Program-made: the position numbers and the translations under genes
Shown here: positions 15,314-22,005 of the stretch, piece by piece
How the letters are laid out: every line of letters begins with the position of its first letter
Position numbering within the stretch: position 1 is the first letter of the stretch
Source: UBA1546 sp049302185
GTDB lineage: Bacteria > Nitrospirota > Thermodesulfovibrionia > Thermodesulfovibrionales > UBA1546
Length of the DNA: 39,721 bases
Reading direction: 5' to 3'
NCBI GenBank assembly: GCA_049302185.1
Contig: JBAQLV010000021.1
Span: 1 to 39,721 of the forward strand
Notes under the pieces: generated by a model
What the model was told of the DNA's origin: nothing
Seen by the model: only the letters and a program-made list of their open reading frames with translations
Database searches by the model: none

Positions 15314-16104
15314 TCCTTCACCCTCTCCAAGTCCTGCGGTGTATCAACACCCACAGTCTCGCAAGTTGTTTCTTTTACTTTTATGCGAAATCCATTTACG
15401 AGCGCCCGAAGCTGTTCAAGTTTCTCTGTTTTCTCTAATTCCACGGGTTCCATTTTTGCAAGATTTAAAAGCACATCGCGCCTGTAACTGTAAATGCCGA
15501 TATGCTTGAACATCAATAGTTCAGAAGTCTGAATATCTGATGCATGATACATGATGCATGATGCACGATTGTCTTTATCCTGTATCTTGTATCCTGCATC
15601 CTGTATCATGAATTTGTCTCTGTCAAACGGAATCGGAGCCCTTGAAAAATACATTGCAAAGCCTTCTTTATCAAAAACAGTCTTAACAACATTGGGATCA
15701 AATACTTCTTCAGGGTCTTCTATTTTTTTTACCAGAGTTCCCATTGCCGCCCTTTTGTCATCAAGCAGCCTGATAACATCGTCTATCATTTCAGCTTTGA
15801 TGAGAGGCTCATCTCCCTGAACATTGACAATTATATCATAATCCAGAGAGCCTGCCACCTCTGCTATGCGGTCTGTGCCTGATGCATGTTCCTTTGAAGT
15901 CATTACAGCCTTGCCGCCGAATTCAATCACGGCATTGAATATGTTCTCGCTGTCTGTTGCAACTATGACATCTTCTGCAAGCTTTGACTTTTTTGAATTC
16001 TCATACACATGCCGTATCAAAGGTTTGCCATTTAGGGGTGCAAGGGGCTTTCCCGGAAAACGGGCTGAATCATAACGGGCAGGAATAATCACAATCGCTG
16101 TCAT
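15292..16104 (-). CDS. kdsB: 3-deoxy-manno-octulosonate cytidylyltransferase KdsB
   Basis: 270 residues, about 25 longer than usual. It couples Kdo to CMP. Landmarks: IIPARYDSARFPGKPLAPLNGKPL, ATDSENIFNAV, TSKEHASGTDRIAEV, VNVQGDEPLIK, AMYFSRAPIPFDRD, KHIGIYSYRRDVLL, VDTPQDLERV. The extra residues lie between PFDRD and the KHIGIYSY strand and read DAGYKIQDKDNRASCIMYHA, which is the translation of a dispersed repeat; they are placed in a surface loop, so the enzyme is probably still active. It is the first gene of the operon. TATAAT lies 10 nt before the ATG, so the transcript leader must be very short; no Shine-Dalgarno sequence is present. Confidence 0.95.
   Translation of the reverse strand: MTAIVIIPARYDSARFPGKPLAPLNGKPLIRHVYENSKKSKLAEDVIVATDSENIFNAVIEFGGKAVMTSKEHASGTDRIAEVAGSLDYDIIVNVQGDEPLIKAEMIDDVIRLLDDKRAAMGTLVKKIEDPEEVFDPNVVKTVFDKEGFAMYFSRAPIPFDRDKFMIQDAGYKIQDKDNRASCIMYHASDIQTSELLMFKHIGIYSYRRDVLLNLAKMEPVELEKTEKLEQLRALVNGFRIKVKETTCETVGVDTPQDLERVKEWLSLSS
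15538..15609 (-). repeat. Dispersed repeat read in frame inside kdsB
   Basis: In coding sense: GATGCAGGATACAAGATACAGGATAAAGA, then ATCATGCATCATGTATCATGCATCAG. The first 28 bases differ at one position from the repeat in the radical SAM gene (23758 onward), and both are read in the same frame, giving the peptides QDAGYKIQDKD and QDAGYRIQDKE. Confidence 0.85.
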
Positions 16105-16160
16105 GCGCTTGGATAATTATAAATGATTTGGGAGAAAATTTAAATGAAAAAACCAATAAG

Positions 16161-16212
16161 ATAATTTAGCGTAATTATTTGTCGAGCGGACTTTTGACGC
16201 CGACTAAATTAT
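16161..16212. promoter_or_regulatory. Inverted repeat upstream of a consensus promoter
   Basis: ATAATTTAG (16161-16169) and CTAAATTAT (16204-16212) are perfect 9-bp inverted copies separated by 34 bp, in the space between divergent kdsB and the membrane protein gene at 16338. It ends 30 bp before the -35 box. It could be a looped operator or the edge of an inserted segment. Confidence 0.35.
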
Positions 16213-16242
16213 ATGGATTCGGTCACTTCAACGATTTCTACC

Positions 16243-16271
16243 TTGACACTACATTTTTGCATGGCTATAAT
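16243..16271 (+). promoter_or_regulatory. Consensus sigma70 promoter of the 16338 gene
   Basis: -35 TTGACA (16243-16248), 17-bp spacer, -10 TATAAT (16266-16271): a perfect consensus promoter with a predicted start near 16278 and a leader of about 60 nt to the GTG start at 16338. It is the strongest-looking promoter in the window. Confidence 0.8.
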
Positions 16272-16337
16272 CTAATCAACTGTAGAATCAGTATAAGAAA
16301 TAATGACAGGGCATCTTACTGACAGAAGGAGAACAAT

Positions 16338-17303
16338 GTGAAGCCTTGGGTTTTGCTGTTTGGCTCATTTCTGGCGCTTGCTCTGGTAGTTGTGCTCTCT
16401 ATTCTCCTCTGGTGGAATCGGGAAAGCGACAAATCCTGGTCACTCTTCTTCAAGATGATTGTCCCCATCGGCGCGGCAGTATTCTTACTCGTTTACGAAT
16501 TGCGCTCTCCCCTCGAAGATGACATCGTGGATGTTCCAGTGATAGTCATTGTCGATGAGCAACTCAATCTGGCTAACATCGGGAGACCCCTCCTCGAGGT
16601 GGACTCCGAGCATTCTGACTACTACAGGTATCTGCTATTTGCCAATCCTGGCACAGCCAGGACAGAGAACCTTCCCAATGACCCCAATGACGCGTTCGAG
16701 ATGCGCCGTCAGTATACACTTGATGTGTTGGAAAAAGCTCTCTGGCAATGGTTGGTCGAGAGGTATCACGACAACTGGTTAATTGAGCGCGAGTTCTTTC
16801 GTGGCATAGGTGGCGGAGGTGGCGGCATGCGGCAGGCAGCAGATGCCGAAAAGAAGCCGCGGCTGTATGGACCTGACGAATTATGGCCTCTTCTCAAGTC
16901 AAACCAGTTGTTCACCGAAAAGAAGCATCTTGGTCGTTTGGCCATTCCATCAGGCTCAACTCTTGAAGTGAAACGTGATAGGGGGAGGATCCAGATCATA
17001 GTCAAGAACGTAAACGTTAGCTTCAAGATAGACATGCAAGTACGTGGCGGCGGGGCAATGGCTAAGTTCGGCTTCATCTCCAAACTTGTCCATGACGTCT
17101 CTCCCCCTGAAAGGGCTTGGGAGACGAGCCATATCAATGTGAGGTTCTGTGCTCATTACAACAAGTGGCTCCGGTGGTCTCCCTTGACACTGATGCAGAA
17201 GAGATGGGTCTCCTCAATGTCCGAGATGTATCGTCAGGACTTCGAGTGGAAAGGAATCCGTGAAGACCTTGAAAGGTACATCAGACTCAAGGCGACATCA
17301 TAG
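16338..17303 (+). CDS. Unknown two-pass membrane protein
   Basis: 321 residues. Two hydrophobic segments (about residues 4-25 and 38-54) anchor an otherwise soluble, probably cytoplasmic, domain of about 260 residues with a GIGGGGGG run near 155 and a tryptophan-rich end. I recognise no family. The start is GTG 16338, supported by AGGAGA 7 nt before it. Codon use and composition differ from its neighbours (more C-ending codons, fewer AAA/ATA), and it has a private consensus promoter, so it was probably acquired. Flanks: an inverted repeat upstream, two short hairpins downstream. Similar architecture (two helices plus a STING- or TIR-like or SMODS-associated domain) occurs in defence effectors, but nothing in the sequence proves such a role. 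Confidence 0.65.
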   Translation: MKPWVLLFGSFLALALVVVLSILLWWNRESDKSWSLFFKMIVPIGAAVFLLVYELRSPLEDDIVDVPVIVIVDEQLNLANIGRPLLEVDSEHSDYYRYLLFANPGTARTENLPNDPNDAFEMRRQYTLDVLEKALWQWLVERYHDNWLIEREFFRGIGGGGGGMRQAADAEKKPRLYGPDELWPLLKSNQLFTEKKHLGRLAIPSGSTLEVKRDRGRIQIIVKNVNVSFKIDMQVRGGGAMAKFGFISKLVHDVSPPERAWETSHINVRFCAHYNKWLRWSPLTLMQKRWVSSMSEMYRQDFEWKGIREDLERYIRLKATS

Positions 17304-17348
17304 AAGTTGACAAACCAACGACTGCTCCAACCCATCGGATTCAGCGAA

Positions 17349-17379
17349 CCACAAAAAACTGTGGCTGCTGATCCGCAGC
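17349..17379. terminator. Tandem hairpins after the 16338 gene
   Basis: CCACA/TGTGG (17349-17364) and GCTGC/GCAGC (17364-17379) lie back to back 45 bp after the stop codon. There is no T-run, so if they end transcription they do so weakly; they could also be the remains of a mobile segment. Confidence 0.35.
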
Positions 17380-17434
17380 GTAGCCCATAGTCCCAAAGTC
17401 ACCTGAATCATCTATTCCTATGCTAAAATCCATC

Positions 17435-19360
17435 ATGGATTTTGTTGATGTTCTTTTCCCGATTAATCTCGGACCGCTTACTTATAAATGTCCCCCTCAT
17501 CTTAGCGGCAAGGCATTGCCGGGCATGCTTGTTTCAGCGCCTCTGAAGACCCAGACAACAAAAGGAATCATTCTGGGGAAGCCGTCAAATCCTGAGGCTA
17601 AAGGGATAAAAGCAATAAGCGATATCCATGGCGAATCGCCTCTCCTTGAACCGCCATTGTTGAAACTCCTTAACTGGATGGCGGATTATTACATCATCGC
17701 AAATAAAGGACTTGTCCTTAAGAACATGCTGCCGCAGGAGACATTCAAAAGAGTAAAAGCAAGAAAATCCGGCGATTCCTTACCCCCCCATCCCCCCCTT
17801 GCCAAGGGGGGGCAAGAGGGGGGTGAAAGTTTAATAGATGAAAATTTACTTTCAAAAATCAAGGAATTTATCTCTAAAAGAGAATATAAAACCTTTCTCG
17901 TTCATGCCCCAAGTCCATTATACGAAACCGCAATGGTTACAAAAATCCTGCCTCAGGGCAAAAGCGCGATAATTCTCGTGCCTGAAATTGTACACATAAG
18001 TCATGCCCTTCCTTTTATCAAAGAAATAGCAGGAGAGAGGTTATGCGTACTACACAGTGGTTTAAGCAAGGGGCAGCGCTCAGAGGCTATGGAAAAAATC
18101 ATTTCAGGGCAATGCAATGTTGTCCTCGGCACAAGGATGGCAGTCTTTGCGCCGTTGAAAAATGTATCTCTTATTTCAGTTATGCAGGAGCACAGCAGTT
18201 CATACAGGACAGAAGAAGGCCTGAGATTCAGTGCAAGGGATATTGCCGTTATGCGGGGCTATCTTGAAAAAGCGGCGGTTGTATTGTCATCCGTCTGTCC
18301 TTCAATAGAATCCGTTTATAATTCAAAACGGAATAAATACACGCTTATCAGGCCTGACGTATATTCCCAGCGCCCGAAGATAAGAATACTTAACATGAGG
18401 AATGAACGCCAGCCAGCCCCTAATCTTTCAAAGACAGTTATAAATGAAGCGCTGTCTTCTATCAGGAAAAACGAGAAAATAATGTTTGTGATAAACAGGA
18501 AAGGCTATTCCATGCTCACATGCAAGGAATGCGGCTGCACCGAGACATGCGGCAAGTGCAGCATTCCGCTTATGTTCTATAAAGGGGATAAGTCCCTGAG
18601 ATGCCACTACTGCGGGGCGATAGCCGGTTCTCCCGAGAAGTGCAGAAGATGCGGAAGCTTTTCTCTTGAACCAACAGGCTCCGGCATAGAACGGGTGGAA
18701 GAAAATATTAAAAAGATATTTGATATTGAGCCGCTGAGAATTGACAGCAATATGCTTAAGAGGAAACGCATTCCTGAAGACCTCTCTGATATAACAGAGG
18801 GCAAACCCATAATCCTTGGGACAAAGCTTCTTACAAAAAGGCTGCATAGCTCAGAAAAATTAGGGATGGCGGCAGTGCTGAATGCTGACAGCTATCTGAA
18901 TCAGCCTGACTTCCGCTCTGCTGAAAGGACATTCCATGAGATGTACGGCATTACCGACAAGATAAAACCCGGCGGTTCGCTTTTCATTCAGACAAGGATG
19001 CCGCAGAACTATATCTTCAGGCATCTTAAAAACCATGACTATGCTTCCTTCTGCGATGAAGAATTACAAAAGAGAAAAGAAATGTTATATCCTCCGTTTT
19101 CAAAGCTGGCACTAATAACTTTTAAGGGCAGAGATTGCGATACAGTCAGGACAGAAAAGGCAATCAGGGAGATACTTTCAGGCAATAAGGCTTTAGAGGT
19201 TCTTGGTCCTTCAGTCACGCCTACCAAAAAGGGAGAAGAGGAATATTCCCTGCTTTTTAAAGCAGTGTCAAAAAAGAATTTACATTCTTCTGTAAAGAGA
19301 TTTCTGGAGCTTCTCGGCAGCTACAAATGTTTGAATGTAAAAATTGCGATTGACCCTTAG
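17435..19360 (+). CDS. priA: PriA-like primosome protein lacking ATPase motifs
   Basis: 641 residues from ATG 17435 (an ATG five codons upstream is possible; TAAAAT at 17424-17429 favours 17435 and a leaderless message). The N-terminal 3'-DNA-end-binding domain is intact (VDVLFPINLGPLTYKCP), as are the eight zinc cysteines (CKEC, CGKC, CHYC, CRRC) and the C-terminal domain. But the Walker A site (normally GVTGSGKTE) reads HAPSPLYET, the DEEH box reads MQEH within SVMQEHSSSYRTEEGLRFSARD, and the motif VI QVAGRAGR is replaced by YGITDKIKPGG. It should load the primosome as a structural protein but not unwind DNA, as proposed for actinobacterial PriA. A repeat adds a proline/glycine insert near residue 115. 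Confidence 0.88.
   Translation: MDFVDVLFPINLGPLTYKCPPHLSGKALPGMLVSAPLKTQTTKGIILGKPSNPEAKGIKAISDIHGESPLLEPPLLKLLNWMADYYIIANKGLVLKNMLPQETFKRVKARKSGDSLPPHPPLAKGGQEGGESLIDENLLSKIKEFISKREYKTFLVHAPSPLYETAMVTKILPQGKSAIILVPEIVHISHALPFIKEIAGERLCVLHSGLSKGQRSEAMEKIISGQCNVVLGTRMAVFAPLKNVSLISVMQEHSSSYRTEEGLRFSARDIAVMRGYLEKAAVVLSSVCPSIESVYNSKRNKYTLIRPDVYSQRPKIRILNMRNERQPAPNLSKTVINEALSSIRKNEKIMFVINRKGYSMLTCKECGCTETCGKCSIPLMFYKGDKSLRCHYCGAIAGSPEKCRRCGSFSLEPTGSGIERVEENIKKIFDIEPLRIDSNMLKRKRIPEDLSDITEGKPIILGTKLLTKRLHSSEKLGMAAVLNADSYLNQPDFRSAERTFHEMYGITDKIKPGGSLFIQTRMPQNYIFRHLKNHDYASFCDEELQKRKEMLYPPFSKLALITFKGRDCDTVRTEKAIREILSGNKALEVLGPSVTPTKKGEEEYSLLFKAVSKKNLHSSVKRFLELLGSYKCLNVKIAIDP
17782..17824. repeat. C/G-run palindrome read in frame inside priA
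   Basis: TTACCCCCCCATCCCCCCCTTGCCAAGGGGGGGCAAGAGGGGGG forms a strong hairpin and is translated as LPPHPPLAKGGQEGG. A related element (CCCCCCTTAGTAAGGGGGG...) is nested in the repeat at 23758-23872 of the radical SAM gene. Confidence 0.8.
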
Positions 19361-19631
19361 CCTGCTTTATTCATAAACTTCTCGAATGCAGACAGGACAT
19401 GGGCCGTATGGTTTGTTGGCGACAACTCCGAGCAGATTCCCTTTCCCCACAATAAGCAGAAACCAAGGCGGCAACAGATATGTAATAGAGCTTTTTCAAT
19501 GTTCTTTTGAACTTGCTTACATAAAGGTGGATGAAAAACACGCTCATCCCAACAGATATATAAAGCGAGAAAAGCAAGATGTTGAATTTAGGGCTGAGTG
19601 AAGTGTCAGTCTGACTTATATCTTCAACTCT
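19361..19631. other. Intergenic region with a possible gene remnant
   Basis: 271 bp between convergent priA and the U32 gene. On the minus strand a frame of 68 residues (19577-19371) begins with a hydrophobic stretch (LFSLYISVGMSVFFIHLYV) and a basic segment, after which the neighbouring frame reads VGKGNLLGVVANKPYGP. This could be the relic of a membrane-bound sugar or lipid enzyme, broken by a frameshift, but there is too little to assign. No terminator with a clear T-run is visible. Confidence 0.3.
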
Positions 19632-20864
19632 TTATCCTGAATACGAAGAAGCCCTTCTGAAACTCTTATCCCTTCTTATCAGATCCCCTTCCCTTACCCC
19701 GGCAGGCACAGGCATAAAAACAATATTCTCATTTCTCGCAGTTGTAATATCCATTCCATCAGCATCTTTCATTGATTCAAGAGCAAACAGTTTCTCTTCA
19801 AGCCCCGGCGAAAGATATTCTACGGTATCTCCCTTATCAAGCCTGTTTCTCAACTCAACCTTTGCAATGCTGTTCTTAATTTCAAGGATAATCCCGACAA
19901 GCTCATGGCTCATTCTGTAGCTTTCGCCGTCAAAGTTATAGTCGTTATCAGACTGCTTGCCAAAGAACATCCCTGTTGTATATCCCCTGCTTGAGAACAT
20001 TGAAAGCTCCTTCAGCCACCTTGGATTAACAGCGTATTTTCCATTTCCGAGGGAATCTACTGCTTCCCTGTAAGTCTTTACAACACCGGCAACATAATTT
20101 ATGCCCTTCATCCTTCCTTCAATCTTGAAGCTGTCTATGCCGGCATCTATCAGAAGATGCAGATGTTCTATCATGCAGAGGTCTTTTGAGCTCATGATAT
20201 AAGTCCCCCTGTCATCCTCAAATACAGGGAAGTGCTCTCCCTGCCTTTTTTCCTCCATGAGGGTATAGTTCCACCTGCATGAATTCGTGCATTCACCCCT
20301 GTTTGCGCTTCTTGATGTAAGAAAGCTGCTTATGTAACATCTTCCTGAATATGAGATACAGATAGAGCCGTGAACAAAGACCTCCAGTTCAATTTTTACC
20401 TTAGAGCGGATCTCCTTAATCTCATCTATCGTCAGTTCTCTTGAAAGCACAAGCCTCTTTGCGCCGAGATTTTCCCAGAATCTTGCTGCTTCGCTGTTTG
20501 TGATATTCGCCTGTGTGCTTACATGGATTGCAATCTCAGGAGCGCTTTTTTTGAACATCATGAAAAACCCGGGGTCAGACAGTATCACTGCGTCAGGCAT
20601 TGCATCTTTAAGAAACCCTATGTATTCTTCCATCTCTTTTAAGTCCGCATTATGAGGGAAGATGTTTACTGTGACATAAGCCTTTTTATTTCTGGCGTGA
20701 GCATAGCTTATTGCTTCTTTCAATTCTTCGGGTTCAAAATTACCAGCTTTACACCTGAGGCTGAACCTTGAATCGCCGAGATAGACGGCATCAGCTCCAT
20801 AGTGAATGGCTGTCCTAAGTTTCTCAAAATCTCCGGCTGGCGCAAGCAATTCAGATTTTTTCAT
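19632..20864 (-). CDS. U32 family protein, TrhP-like tRNA hydroxylation factor
   Basis: 410 residues, a full-length U32 protein. The signature is clear near residues 160-180: ELEVFVHGSICISYSGRC followed by the SANRGECTNSCRW cysteine group that binds an iron-sulfur cluster. Opening ELLAPAGDFEKLRTAIHYGADAVYLG and the KDLCMIEHL and SFKIEGRMK motifs are typical. E. coli relatives are TrhP (5-hydroxyuridine in tRNA) and RlhA (23S rRNA), both prephenate-dependent RNA hydroxylation proteins, rather than proteases; the length and C-terminal beta domain favour TrhP. The ATG overlaps the stop of the upstream CoaE-riboflavin kinase gene by 4 nt (ATGA). Confidence 0.88.
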   Translation of the reverse strand: MKKSELLAPAGDFEKLRTAIHYGADAVYLGDSRFSLRCKAGNFEPEELKEAISYAHARNKKAYVTVNIFPHNADLKEMEEYIGFLKDAMPDAVILSDPGFFMMFKKSAPEIAIHVSTQANITNSEAARFWENLGAKRLVLSRELTIDEIKEIRSKVKIELEVFVHGSICISYSGRCYISSFLTSRSANRGECTNSCRWNYTLMEEKRQGEHFPVFEDDRGTYIMSSKDLCMIEHLHLLIDAGIDSFKIEGRMKGINYVAGVVKTYREAVDSLGNGKYAVNPRWLKELSMFSSRGYTTGMFFGKQSDNDYNFDGESYRMSHELVGIILEIKNSIAKVELRNRLDKGDTVEYLSPGLEEKLFALESMKDADGMDITTARNENIVFMPVPAGVREGDLIRRDKSFRRASSYSG

Positions 20865-21940
20865 CCCAAAATTCCCTTTGCTTTTTTTATATCTTTTTTT
20901 ATCTGCACTTCAAGCGCCTTTGCATTCGGAAATTTCTTTTCATCACGGATGCGCTTTATAAAAAGCACCTTCAATTTTTTGCCGAGAAGATCTCCTGAGA
21001 AATTAAAAATATGAACCTCAAAACTTAATTCTGACGCGCCGAATGTCGGGTTCTTACCGATGTTGGCAACGGCGTTGAAGGTCTTAGCGGCTAGGTGCAA
21101 GGTGCTAGGGGATAGGTTATTTTTCCCCTGATACCTGATACCTGACACCTGCCCTTTGAGAATTGCGACCCTTACTGCATAAACACCTTCCTTAGGAGAA
21201 TAGCCCTTAAATGAAATATTTGCAGTCGGGGTATGAAGGAGCTTTTCTCCCCTTCCAGCGCCTTTAATAACTGTCCCTTCTATTGAAAAAGGCTTTCCGA
21301 GGATTTTTGCAACCCTGTCCACCTTGCCTTCAAGAATAAGATTTTTGGCTTTTGCCTCTTTTAAGAGTTCTTTGTAAACCGCTGTAACCTGTTTTTTTGT
21401 CTTTTCAGGGTTCATGCTGTTATCAATCACAAAATCAGACTTCTTAATCTTTTCTTTTATCGGAAGCTGGCATTTGAGCCTTTCAATTGCATCCTTTGGC
21501 GATATGCCAAACATGGACAGCCTGTTAATTGCTGTGGTTTCTTTGGTGAATACAGTAATCATCTTATCAAACCTGCTTTCATATCCGCGCTCAAATATCA
21601 AAGGAGCTTCAATAATAAACACCTTACTTCCGTTTTTAGTTTTTCTAAAGAAATCGTCAATCCTTTCAAAGACTAATGGATGAAGAAGGTCTTCAAGCTT
21701 AATCCGCAGTGATTTATTTCTAAAAATCCTTTGAGCGATTTTGCTCTTGTCAAGATTGCCCTTTTTGTCAAAAACACCTGCGCCAAAAAGTGCTTTTATC
21801 TTTTTGTGGACTTGTTTTTCCCTGAGAAGCTGTTGCACAACCCAGTCAGCATCAATTGTGACAGCGCCAAGCTCCCTGAACATCTGAAGCACAGCGCTCT
21901 TCCCCATGCCATAATTCCCTGTCAGCCCTACAATAAACAT
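20861..21940 (-). CDS. Dephospho-CoA kinase / riboflavin kinase fusion
   Basis: 359 residues with two enzymes in one chain. Residues 1-190 are CoaE: P-loop GLTGNYGMGKSAVLQM, IDADWVVQQLL, HPLVFERIDDF, IEAPLIFE, and FVIDNS; it phosphorylates dephospho-CoA. Residues about 215-355 are the flavokinase half of RibF: KILGKPFSIEGTVIKGAGRGEKL, HTPTANI with the nucleotide-binding Thr/Asn, ANIGKNPTFG, and EVHIFNFSG with the catalytic glutamate. The FMN adenylyltransferase half of RibF is absent. A repeat-derived insert (SGIRYQGKNNLSPSTLHLAA) sits in the flavokinase. ATG 21940 is preferred: TATAAT lies 6 nt upstream, suggesting a leaderless message; ATG 21955 is the alternative. Divergent from the radical SAM gene. 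Confidence 0.88.
   Translation of the reverse strand: MFIVGLTGNYGMGKSAVLQMFRELGAVTIDADWVVQQLLREKQVHKKIKALFGAGVFDKKGNLDKSKIAQRIFRNKSLRIKLEDLLHPLVFERIDDFFRKTKNGSKVFIIEAPLIFERGYESRFDKMITVFTKETTAINRLSMFGISPKDAIERLKCQLPIKEKIKKSDFVIDNSMNPEKTKKQVTAVYKELLKEAKAKNLILEGKVDRVAKILGKPFSIEGTVIKGAGRGEKLLHTPTANISFKGYSPKEGVYAVRVAILKGQVSGIRYQGKNNLSPSTLHLAAKTFNAVANIGKNPTFGASELSFEVHIFNFSGDLLGKKLKVLFIKRIRDEKKFPNAKALEVQIKKDIKKAKGILG
21091..21150. repeat. AGGTGTCAGGT-type repeat read in frame inside the riboflavin kinase domain
   Basis: CTAGGTGCAAGGTGCTAGGGGATAGG, a T-rich centre, then CCCCTGATACCTGATACCTGACACCT: two inverted arms of short repeated units. It resembles the intergenic element at 32938-32987. In the protein it adds about 20 residues before the conserved ANIGKNPTFG strand. 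Confidence 0.75.
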
Positions 21941-21946
21941 AAGATT

Positions 21947-21952
21947 ATTATA
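21947..21952 (-). promoter_or_regulatory. -10 box of the CoaE-riboflavin kinase gene
   Basis: TATAAT on the minus strand, six bases before ATG 21940; an imperfect -35 (CAGACA) lies 18 bp upstream. The predicted start of transcription falls on or next to the ATG, so the mRNA would be leaderless. Confidence 0.5.
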
Positions 21953-22005
21953 CATACAGGTGACTCTTTCTGTCTGTAATCCGCCTTTTATGTTATCCTT
22001 AAAAT

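Noticed and set aside
17304..17400. Possible attC site after the 16338 gene (CGGATTCAGC against GCTGCTGATCCG, then GTAGCCC).
   Set aside because: No inverse core RYYYAAC in the right place and no GTTRRRY core or matching 5' boundary; treated as hairpins only.
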